Source of the DNA: an uncultured Oscillospiraceae bacterium
Lineage (GTDB): Bacteria > Bacillota > Clostridia > Oscillospirales > Acutalibacteraceae
Assembly (NCBI GenBank): GCA_900549775.1
Contig: URPR01000001.1
Location: forward strand, 78,242-142,241
Length of the DNA stretch: 64,000 bases
Direction: 5' to 3'
Made by a program: the position numbers and the translations under genes. Each line of letters begins with the position of its first letter. Position 1 is the stretch's first letter. Below the pieces are notes generated by a model. The model did not search any database. It was not told the origin of the DNA and saw only the letters and a list, made by a program, of their open reading frames with translations. Shown here in pieces: positions 58,017-64,000 of the stretch.

Positions 58017-58271
58017 TTGAAAAAGTTAGTTGCTAAAGTATTAATACCTACGGCATGCTTGCTGAGCATTGTTCCTATATTAGAACTTGGATTTCTACAA
58101 AATTCAAGGGCAAACGATGATATGACAGCACAGGAGACAGCAGCCCGCCGAGGTGACAATGCAGGAACAACAGGAAGTGAAGAAGGAGATGAAATCGTAC
58201 AAGTAATAGAAACTTCAGCAGGTGAAATGCGTATTTACAAAAGTGGTAGAGTTCTTACATTTAGAGAGTAA
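58017..58271 (+). CDS. Small secreted or membrane-anchored protein, unknown
   Basis: An 84-residue protein whose first 35 residues form a signal-peptide-like or anchor segment (KKLVAKVLIPTACLLSIVPI, LELGFLQNSRA). A short polar mature part follows with Asp/Glu/Thr (AARRGDNAGTTGSEEGDE) and a beta-like end (IVQVIETSAGEMRIYKSG). TTG 58017 lies 12 bases after GGAGG, and GTG 58005 overlaps that SD. I recognise no family. A terminator follows directly, so it is a single-gene unit or ends the dapL transcript. Confidence 0.6.
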   Translation: MKKLVAKVLIPTACLLSIVPILELGFLQNSRANDDMTAQETAARRGDNAGTTGSEEGDEIVQVIETSAGEMRIYKSGRVLTFRE

Positions 58272-58276
58272 GAATA

Positions 58277-58314
58277 AAATAGTCATGCTTTTATGGCATG
58301 ACTATTATTTATGA
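58277..58314 (+). terminator. Terminator after the small secreted protein
   Basis: ATAGTCATGC (58280-58289) pairs with GCATGACTAT (58297-58306), followed by a T-rich stretch. Confidence 0.8.
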
Positions 58315-58406
58315 GCGAAGAACTTTACTAGCTCTTTTTTAACAAAAACAAAAATAAGTCATACTTTAATAATAGAATCTTTCTGAAAATGCAAGAGGAG
58401 GTTTTG

Positions 58407-58673
58407 TTGATAAGTATGAACTTTTTGTCTTTAGATAAACTTCGCCAAGGTCAAGATGCAGAAGTTGTAGCACTACTTTCTGAGGGAAACAGTAGGCGTC
58501 GTAATTTGGATTTGGGGTTAGTTTCAGGAACTAAAATTAAGATGCTATTTGAAAGCCATTGTAAAAATCCAAAGGCTTATCTCATAAGAGGGGCAGTTAT
58601 TGCGCTCCGAAATGAAGATGCTAACAAAATTTTAGTTAAAGTACTAAAAGAAAAGGAGACTGTTTCCTTATGA
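58407..58673 (+). CDS. feoA: FeoA-domain protein
   Basis: Small SH3-like protein of 88 residues that assists FeoB in ferrous iron uptake. The fold pattern is LSLDKLRQGQDAEVVALLSE, RRRNLDLGLVSGTKIKMLFE and YLIRGAVIALRNEDANKILV. TTG 58407 is placed five bases after AGGAGG, with TTG 58404 and ATG 58416 as alternatives. It overlaps feoB by four bases (ATGA). Confidence 0.88.
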   Translation: MISMNFLSLDKLRQGQDAEVVALLSEGNSRRRNLDLGLVSGTKIKMLFESHCKNPKAYLIRGAVIALRNEDANKILVKVLKEKETVSL

Positions 58674-60823
58674 ACGTTTTTAAAAGAATACTTTCTGATA
58701 AAAATGAAAAAAATAAGCTGAATTTTAAGATAGATGACTTAAAAGGTGACAAGATTATAGCGCTGGCAGGTAACCCAAATGTTGGGAAAAGTACTGTTTT
58801 TAACGAACTAACTGGGCTAAAACAACATACGGGCAACTGGCCAGGAAAAACCGTCTCAAATGCAAGGGGGAAATACTCATATAGAGGAAAAGATTTTATT
58901 TTGGTAGATTTGCCCGGTACATACTCTTTGCTATCAAATTCCTCTGAAGAAGAAATAGCGAGAGATTACATATGTTTCGGAAATGCTGACGCTACAGTTG
59001 TGGTAGTTGACGCGACTTGTATTGAAAGAAACTTAAACTTAGTTTTGCAAATAATTGAGATAACTCAAAATGTAATCGTGTGCGTGAACATCTTAGATGA
59101 AGCCGAAAAAAAAGGGATAGTTATAGACTTAGATGAACTGTCACTGCAGCTAGGGGTACCTGTAGTCGGTATGAGTGCAAGATCAAAAAAAGGCCTAGAT
59201 TCTTTCATGGAAACAGTTTATGATATTGCTTATAATAATCGAAAAACTTACAGGGTAAAGCTTGAATATCAGCCGGAAGTAGAACAGGTTTTAAAGGAGT
59301 TAGAACCGCTGGTGCTCGAAAAAGTAAAAAACAAAATAAATGCAAGATGGGTAAGTGTTAAGCTTTTAGATATAGATGAAAAATTAAATCACTCACTCAC
59401 AGAGTTTGTAGGTTGCAATTTGCTTGAAGATAAAAAAATATCAGAAATTTTAAATTCATTTCATGAAACTTTGCTGCAAAAAGGTATAGAAAAAGAAAAC
59501 TTGAAAGACAGATTGGTTTCCTCTGTAGTAAAAAAAGCCGAAGATATATACAACAAAAGTGTGCACCTGAAGAACAAAAATTACAATGAGAGAGACCGTA
59601 AAATAGACAAACTACTTACCTCTAAGCTTACAGGAATACCCATAATGATTGCACTGTTATTTTTAATTTTTTGGCTTACTATGGTAGGTGCAAATTATCC
59701 ATCTGAAGTTATTGCAAATGTTTTATTTGCACTGCAAGATAAACTGACAGAACTTTTTTCATTAATGAATGCACCGGCTTGGTTGCATGGATTATTGATT
59801 TTGGGCCTATATAGAACAGCGGCATGGGTCGTCTCAGTTATGCTGCCGCCTATGGCCATCTTCTTCCCGCTATTTACCTTGCTTGAAGACCTCGGGTACT
59901 TGCCAAGAGTAGCGTTTAATTTAGACAACTATTTTAAAAAAGCTTGTGCTCACGGAAAACAGGCTCTCACCATGTGCATGGGATTTGGTTGCAACGCTTG
60001 TGGAGTTATAGGTTGCAGGATAATCGATTCTCCGAGGGAAAAACTAATAGCAATTATTACAAATAATTTTGTGCCTTGTAACGGAAGGTTCCCGACATTA
60101 ATAGCCATAATAACTATGTTTTTTGCAGGTTTAGCTGCAGGTCCATATGTATCTTTATTTTCTACATTTTTATTGACTTGCACTATAATACTCGGCGTTT
60201 TAACAACCCTATTGGTTTCAAAAATTTTATCAAAAACTATATTAAAAGGCATACCTTCATCATTTGCTTTGGAACTTCCGCCATACAGAAAGCCGCAAAT
60301 AGGGAAGGTTATAGTTAGATCAGTTTTCGACAGAACACTATTTGTGCTTGGCAGAGCGGTAATAGTAGCAGCACCCGCCGGATTAATTATTTGGATTATG
60401 GCAAATGTGCATGTAGGTGAAAATAGCATTCTCTTTTATTGCTATAATTTCCTGGACCCATTTGCAAAGCTTATCGGGTTAGATGGAGTAATACTAATGG
60501 CGTTTATTTTGGGATTTCCTGCAAATGAAATAGTTATTCCGATTATAATAATGTCATACTTATGCACCGGAAGCTTGACTGACATTTCATCATTAAGTGA
60601 CTTGCATCAATTGCTTATAAACAATGGTTGGACTTGGTTAACAGCTGTATGCACTATGATTTTTTCGTTGATGCATTTTCCGTGCGGAACGACATGCTTA
60701 ACCATAAAAAAAGAAACCAACAGCTTTAAATGGACTATCCTATCGTTTATAATACCTACAATAACTGGAATTGTGGTGTGTTTTTTAATTACAAGTCTCG
60801 TTAATATATTTAATTTATTATAA
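58670..60823 (+). CDS. feoB: Ferrous iron transport protein B
   Basis: GTP-dependent Fe(II) importer of 717 residues. The N-terminal G domain has ALAGNPNVGKSTVFNELTG (G1), LVDLPGTYSLLSN (G3) and NILDEAEKKG (G4). A helical spacer follows (about residues 200-290), then a membrane domain with two Gate motifs including PCNGRFPTLIAIITMFF and MCMGFGCNACGVIGCR, whose cysteines are implicated in iron passage. ATGA overlap with feoA. No Fur box is obvious to me upstream. Confidence 0.96.
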   Translation: MNVFKRILSDKNEKNKLNFKIDDLKGDKIIALAGNPNVGKSTVFNELTGLKQHTGNWPGKTVSNARGKYSYRGKDFILVDLPGTYSLLSNSSEEEIARDYICFGNADATVVVVDATCIERNLNLVLQIIEITQNVIVCVNILDEAEKKGIVIDLDELSLQLGVPVVGMSARSKKGLDSFMETVYDIAYNNRKTYRVKLEYQPEVEQVLKELEPLVLEKVKNKINARWVSVKLLDIDEKLNHSLTEFVGCNLLEDKKISEILNSFHETLLQKGIEKENLKDRLVSSVVKKAEDIYNKSVHLKNKNYNERDRKIDKLLTSKLTGIPIMIALLFLIFWLTMVGANYPSEVIANVLFALQDKLTELFSLMNAPAWLHGLLILGLYRTAAWVVSVMLPPMAIFFPLFTLLEDLGYLPRVAFNLDNYFKKACAHGKQALTMCMGFGCNACGVIGCRIIDSPREKLIAIITNNFVPCNGRFPTLIAIITMFFAGLAAGPYVSLFSTFLLTCTIILGVLTTLLVSKILSKTILKGIPSSFALELPPYRKPQIGKVIVRSVFDRTLFVLGRAVIVAAPAGLIIWIMANVHVGENSILFYCYNFLDPFAKLIGLDGVILMAFILGFPANEIVIPIIIMSYLCTGSLTDISSLSDLHQLLINNGWTWLTAVCTMIFSLMHFPCGTTCLTIKKETNSFKWTILSFIIPTITGIVVCFLITSLVNIFNLL

Positions 60824-60846
60824 TTTTAAAAAATAGAATATAAATA

Positions 60847-60875
60847 TTGACAAAATGTTTTAAATGTTATATAAT
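60847..60875 (+). promoter_or_regulatory. Perfect consensus sigma-A promoter of the Nif11-type peptide gene
   Basis: TTGACA (60847-60852), exactly 17 bp, TATAAT (60870-60875). It is the closest match to consensus that I find in the window and lies about 24 bp after the feoB stop, so the peptide gene is an independent unit. Confidence 0.85.
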
Positions 60876-60905
60876 ATGGCATAAAATAAAAAGGAGGATA
60901 ATTTT

Positions 60906-61205
60906 ATGAAATTACAAGAATTTATGGACAAAAACCCAGAACTGATGAAAAAGGCGGCAGAGTGTAAAAATGTGCAGGAATTTGAGGAATTTGCAAAAGA
61001 AAATGGCGTAGAAATAAAACCAGAAGGGCTAAAAGATGCATATGGATATGTGTGCTCTCACTACGGCAGTGGAGAGTTGAGTGAGGATGCACTATCTAGT
61101 GTAGCTGGAGGAGGAGATAAGCGCTCTGAGTACCAAGAAGTCGATGCATCTCGGCTATATCGAAATGAAAAGGATAAGGATAAGTATGTAATACTAAAGA
61201 AATAA
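60906..61205 (+). CDS. Nif11-like leader peptide, putative RiPP precursor
   Basis: A 99-residue peptide. Residues 1-60 match the Nif11-like leader pattern (MKLQEFMDKNPELMKKAAEC, EFEEFAKENGVEIKPEGL). They end in a double-Gly processing-like site, SEDALSSVAGGG at about 58-69, typical of leaders cleaved by C39 peptidase transporters. The presumed core (GDKRSEYQEVDASRLYRNEK to the end) has no cysteine and is highly charged, unlike lanthipeptide cores. AAGGAGGA lies seven bases before the ATG. No modification enzyme or exporter gene is adjacent, so it may be an orphan or serve a remote enzyme. Confidence 0.8.
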   Translation: MKLQEFMDKNPELMKKAAECKNVQEFEEFAKENGVEIKPEGLKDAYGYVCSHYGSGELSEDALSSVAGGGDKRSEYQEVDASRLYRNEKDKDKYVILKK

Positions 61206-61287
61206 TGATTTTATAGAACTTGGTTGAAAGTTGTGTCTATATTTATTGACCTTTTGTAGTTTATAGAACTAATTTTTATTTTTTAAA

Positions 61288-61326
61288 TTAAAGAAGTTCT
61301 CAGCATATTCTGAGAACTTCTTTATT
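61288..61326. terminator. Bidirectional terminator between the Nif11-type gene and the SASP gene
   Basis: AAAGAAGTTCTCAG (61290-61303) pairs exactly with CTGAGAACTTCTTT (61310-61323), with a 6-nt loop. Confidence 0.9.
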
Positions 61327-61334
61327 ATTCTTTT

Positions 61335-61526
61335 TTATTTTAAATTAGATTCGTACTGTTCTATCATCTTTTTAACCATCTGTCCGCCAACTGAACCGGC
61401 TTCTCTTGAAGTTAAGTGTCCATTGTAACCTTGTTTTAAATCAACACCAACTTCACTAGCTGCTTCCATCTTAAACTTGTTAAGAGCATCTTTAGCTTCA
61501 GGTATTACTATTGAATTTCTAGACAT
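61335..61526 (-). CDS. Alpha/beta-type small acid-soluble spore protein
   Basis: DNA-coating spore protein of 63 residues, SRNSIVIPEAKDALNKFKME with the germination-protease site region ASEVGVDL (cleavage after Glu). GHLTSREAGSVGGQMVKKMI is the second, DNA-binding signature. ATG 61526 lies after AAGGAGTG; the longer frame to 61535 adds three residues over the SD. Forespore sigma-G control is expected for the family. Confidence 0.95.
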   Translation of the reverse strand: MSRNSIVIPEAKDALNKFKMEAASEVGVDLKQGYNGHLTSREAGSVGGQMVKKMIEQYESNLK

Positions 61527-61650
61527 ATTTTTCACTCCTTTTTCGAAATCTGAAATTTTAAATTAAATGCGTTTGCAATAATAGTTTGTGTTCTGTAAAG
61601 TTTAATATCCCTAGTAAATTTTATATTATTTTTTGCACTAAATTGGGAAT

Positions 61651-62181
61651 TTACTTATTTTTAAGACCTAGAATAAACAGTGCAGCCGCAGCTGATAAAA
61701 TACAGTTTATATCACAATTGTCGTTAAAGAAAATGCAAGTATCTAAAGGTTCTACTGTATTTGAGTTAATCGTTGAAATATACCTTTGAAGGCTAACAGT
61801 GGCGACATTTTCCTTTATGCCAGATAAACTAAAAGTAGATTTTTTAGAATTACCACATGAGATCGCGGTTCTCTTTATATTTTTTAAAATATTGGCAGCT
61901 TTTAAATTGTGAGAGTCAAATATCGGAATAAAATTATCTGGAAAACAGTTGGTTTCAAAGTTGCAAAATGAATTTTTAAAAATAAATACCCCTTGCATAT
62001 TTTTTATTTGAGGAACTTTGTCACAACTTATTACCAACGTATTTTCTTTACTATCTGATTGCTTTTTTACTATGTATTTTTCCGACACATATAATAAGTT
62101 CGTATATGGCAGAAGTATATCTATAAATGCTGAATCCATCTCATTTTCTTTCTGGTCACCGTAAAGTATAACAGTCTTCAT
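61651..62181 (-). CDS. Conserved-looking protein of unknown function
   Basis: A 176-residue soluble protein. The start KTVILYGDQKENEMDSAFID suggests a short alpha/beta unit. A later stretch RTAISCGNSKKSTFSLSGIK followed by NVATVSLQRYISTINSNTVE resembles a conserved Clostridial pattern I cannot name, and the end (CILSAAAALFILGLKN) is a hydrophobic helix. GGGAGAAC precedes the ATG. It has no annotation I can support. It may be cotranscribed with the SASP gene downstream. Confidence 0.6.
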   Translation of the reverse strand: MKTVILYGDQKENEMDSAFIDILLPYTNLLYVSEKYIVKKQSDSKENTLVISCDKVPQIKNMQGVFIFKNSFCNFETNCFPDNFIPIFDSHNLKAANILKNIKRTAISCGNSKKSTFSLSGIKENVATVSLQRYISTINSNTVEPLDTCIFFNDNCDINCILSAAAALFILGLKNK

Positions 62182-62318
62182 TTTAAGTTCTCCCTTTTTC
62201 CATTGCGATATTATTGTGACCGCATTTTGAAAAATTTATGTATTACTTTTCCATTTATAAATGTGAATATTTGTATAAAATACTGCCAATCTAAGATAAA
62301 GAAGGAAGAGGTGGTATT

Positions 62319-62669
62319 TTGAAAAAAGCAATTTATTATTTCTGTGCCTTTCTGGCAGGCTTGCTAAACGGGCTTTTAGGCGCAGGTGGGGGTATGCTTA
62401 TGGTGACAATACTTTCAAAAATGGGCCTTGAACAAAAAAAAGCTCACGCTACTTCCATTTGCATCATATTGCCAATATGCCTGTTTAGTGCACTTACTTA
62501 TATAAATAAAGGAATTGTAAATATAAATGACGCTACAGGTTACATGATATGGGGTATTTTAGGTGCAGTTTTGGGCGCATTTGTGCTTTCGAAAATTAAC
62601 CAGAAAATACTGAGTAATATATTTGGTATCTTTGTGATATGGGCAGCTATACAGCTGCTTAGAAGATGA
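62319..62669 (+). CDS. TSUP (TauE/SafE) transporter, first half-gene
   Basis: Sulfite/organosulfonate exporter family membrane protein, but only 116 residues, half the usual 240-260. It has about four hydrophobic segments and the family's N-terminal motif AGLLNGLLGAGGGMLMVTIL, then KKAHATSICIILPICLF and GAVLGAFVLSKINQKILSNI. TTG 62319 follows GAGGTGG. The ATGA overlap with a second half-gene suggests the two products assemble as a heterodimer. Confidence 0.8.
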   Translation: MKKAIYYFCAFLAGLLNGLLGAGGGMLMVTILSKMGLEQKKAHATSICIILPICLFSALTYINKGIVNINDATGYMIWGILGAVLGAFVLSKINQKILSNIFGIFVIWAAIQLLRR

Positions 62670-63016
62670 TTTACGCACTGTCAAGTATAGCAGCAATACT
62701 TTCCGGAGTTTTTGCCGCAATGGGTTTTGGCGGCGGAAGTATATTCATTATATACTTGACATTATTTGAAAATTTACCACAAACATTAGCCCAAGGCATA
62801 AACTTAATATTTTTTATTCCTATATCCATTACAGCACTCATCATGCATAATAAAAAAAATTTAGTGGATTGGAAATATGCTATAATTTTCGGGATTTTGG
62901 GAATATGTGGAGCCATTGTAGGTAGTATCATGGTTAGCTTTATAGATGCAAAAATTTTAAGTAAAATTTTCGGTATATTTTTACTGTTTATGGGTCTTAT
63001 GCAATTTAAAAAATAA
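62666..63016 (+). CDS. TSUP (TauE/SafE) transporter, second half-gene
   Basis: Also 116 residues, with SGVFAAMGFGGGSIFIIYLT at the position of the first half's GAGGG motif, QTLAQGINLIFFIPISITAL and GAIVGSIMVSFIDAKILSKI. The two halves are parallel repeats of each other. Its ATG overlaps the stop of the first gene by four bases in another frame. A single full-length protein would need a frameshift, and the SD-free overlap fits translational coupling. Substrate unknown. Confidence 0.8.
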   Translation: MIYALSSIAAILSGVFAAMGFGGGSIFIIYLTLFENLPQTLAQGINLIFFIPISITALIMHNKKNLVDWKYAIIFGILGICGAIVGSIMVSFIDAKILSKIFGIFLLFMGLMQFKK

Positions 63017-63146
63017 TTGAAAAATATCAAAATTTTACTTTAAATCAAAAAATTGAACCGTATTTTTAGTAAATAAAACTTTAAAAATATTATTTCAAAA
63101 CGATGGACAAATTAATCTTATGATTACTAAAATGCGGGGTGATTTT

Positions 63147-64000
63147 TTGAAGCGTTTTTTTAAATTTTTATCATTGGTTTTATCTATATTATCAGCATTT
63201 TTATTTACTTATTGCATTTACATTTCTAGCGCTTTGCCAGACAGTTATAAGATTACACAAAGTTGTGGACTAAATTTAGAAAATCACAACTTTTTAACCG
63301 CCTCTGTAGACCCGAGAGAAGATAAATTAGCCGTATTAAATAAAAACTACAAATCTAATATTTTACTCATGAGTTCCATACCTGTGAAAACCGTAAATGT
63401 AGAATTTTTAAAGGAGGAAAAAGTCACTCCTTGCGGTGTTCCTTTCGGTGTGAAAATGTTTACGGACGGTGTTTTAGTTGTCGGGATATCTGATATAAAA
63501 ACTGATAACGGCTTGACCTGTCCGGCAAAGGCAGCGGGACTAAAAAAAGGTGATATAATAACGAAGGTAAATACCTCTCAAATAAAGAACAATGAATATT
63601 TGCTTGAAATGGTGGAAAATAGTGAAGGAAAGCCCCTCGAATGCGAAATAGTCAGGAATAGCTGTTGCTTTAAAGTGCAACTGCAACCAACTAAAAGCTC
63701 AACTGATAATATATATCGTTTAGGTTTGTGGGTAAGGGATAGTTCTGCCGGTATCGGTACGCTTACTTTTTTTGACGAAAAAAATCATGCATTTGCAGGT
63801 TTAGGCCATGGTATATGTGATGTAGATACCGGGGACTTGTTGCCGCTTTCGCACGGTGACATAGTAAAGGCTAGTGTTAGTGGTATAGTAAAGGGCGTTA
63901 AAGGCATGCCAGGGGAATTAAAGGGGTACTTTATAGAGCCATCTTCTCTGGGAGTTATCTCGAAAAACACAGAATGCGGAGTATATGGCGGTCTAAAAAA
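63147..64000 (+). CDS. spoIVB: SpoIVB peptidase (partial, runs off the window)
   Basis: Forespore serine peptidase of family S55 that signals to the SpoIVFB complex to activate sigma-K. A signal/anchor helix (KRFFKFLSLVLSILSAFLFT) is followed by a substrate region, a PDZ domain (DGVLVVGISD, KAAGLKKGDIITKVN) and the start of the peptidase domain (LWVRDSSAGIGTLTFFDEKN) with catalytic His221 in AGLGHGICD. The catalytic Ser would lie beyond the window. TTG 63147 follows GGGGTGAT. 284 codons are visible. In Clostridia spo0A usually follows this gene. Confidence 0.93.
   Translation, partial: MKRFFKFLSLVLSILSAFLFTYCIYISSALPDSYKITQSCGLNLENHNFLTASVDPREDKLAVLNKNYKSNILLMSSIPVKTVNVEFLKEEKVTPCGVPFGVKMFTDGVLVVGISDIKTDNGLTCPAKAAGLKKGDIITKVNTSQIKNNEYLLEMVENSEGKPLECEIVRNSCCFKVQLQPTKSSTDNIYRLGLWVRDSSAGIGTLTFFDEKNHAFAGLGHGICDVDTGDLLPLSHGDIVKASVSGIVKGVKGMPGELKGYFIEPSSLGVISKNTECGVYGGLK

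Noticed and set aside
1..64000. CRISPR arrays, tRNA or rRNA genes, prophage
   Set aside because: No regularly spaced direct repeats, tRNA cloverleaf with CCA-type ends or rRNA conserved blocks were seen on either strand.

Overview
The window is about 64 kb of a low-G+C, endospore-forming, Gram-positive anaerobe of the class Clostridia. The evidence is an intact eight-gene spoIIIA operon, sigK with a pro-sequence, spoIID, the start of spoIVB and an alpha/beta-type SASP. Other pointers are a nine-subunit V-type ATPase, the DapL route to lysine, and frequent TTG start codons behind strong Shine-Dalgarno (SD) sequences. An Oscillospiraceae-like gut bacterium would fit, but the species cannot be named from the sequence alone. 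I see no tRNA, rRNA, CRISPR array, insertion sequence or prophage.

Layout. 0-5.4 kb: aspartokinase, gatCAB and sigK. 5.5-16.7 kb: a cell-surface polymer locus with three GT2 glycosyltransferases, LicD, the CDP-ribitol pair TarI/TarJ, a Wzy/ligase-like protein, a Wzx-like flippase and an acyltransferase, interrupted by an rRNA/tRNA uracil methyltransferase. 16.8-19.6 kb: a ComM/YifB ATPase, a RibU-like ECF S component, a candidate 6S RNA and a DUF1292 protein. 19.9-24.8 kb: spoIIIAA-AH. 25-37.5 kb: DUF4364, MscS, a very long MORN-repeat protein, then the V-ATPase in the order H-I-K-E-C-F-A-B-D. 37.6-44.7 kb: a hidden 50-residue membrane peptide, enolase, spoIID, gapA and a MATE exporter. 44.8-49.4 kb: glgB-glgC-glgA. 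49.5-55.5 kb: an M23 peptidase, a CapD-like dehydratase, an HtrA-like protease, azlCD and an XRE regulator. 55.7-58 kb: dapF and dapL. 58-64 kb: feoAB, a Nif11-type leader peptide, a SASP, a TSUP transporter split into two half-genes, and spoIVB running off the end.

The most striking signal is a set of five intergenic elements of about 86-112 bp (near 19.7, 24.8, 33.6, 52.6 and 56.6 kb). Each has one outer, mostly G+C-rich stem of 7-11 bp enclosing exactly three adjacent hairpins separated by 0-2 nt, which makes a cloverleaf or four-way junction. The stems are almost perfectly paired, yet the hairpin sequences are unrelated between copies. The architecture is conserved without the sequence, which is not what ordinary dispersed repeats such as REP, BOX or MITEs look like. 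Four of the five have a further, more distal stem, and at one locus that stem incorporates the stop region of a flanking gene. I do not recognise this as a described family.

Other points worth checking are an apparent ATT start codon for V-ATPase subunit C, a Na+-coupling signature in the V-ATPase c-ring, an orphan Nif11-type peptide behind a perfect TTGACA-17-TATAAT promoter, a possible leaderless MATE mRNA, and an SD bridged to its start codon by a hairpin in front of dapL.
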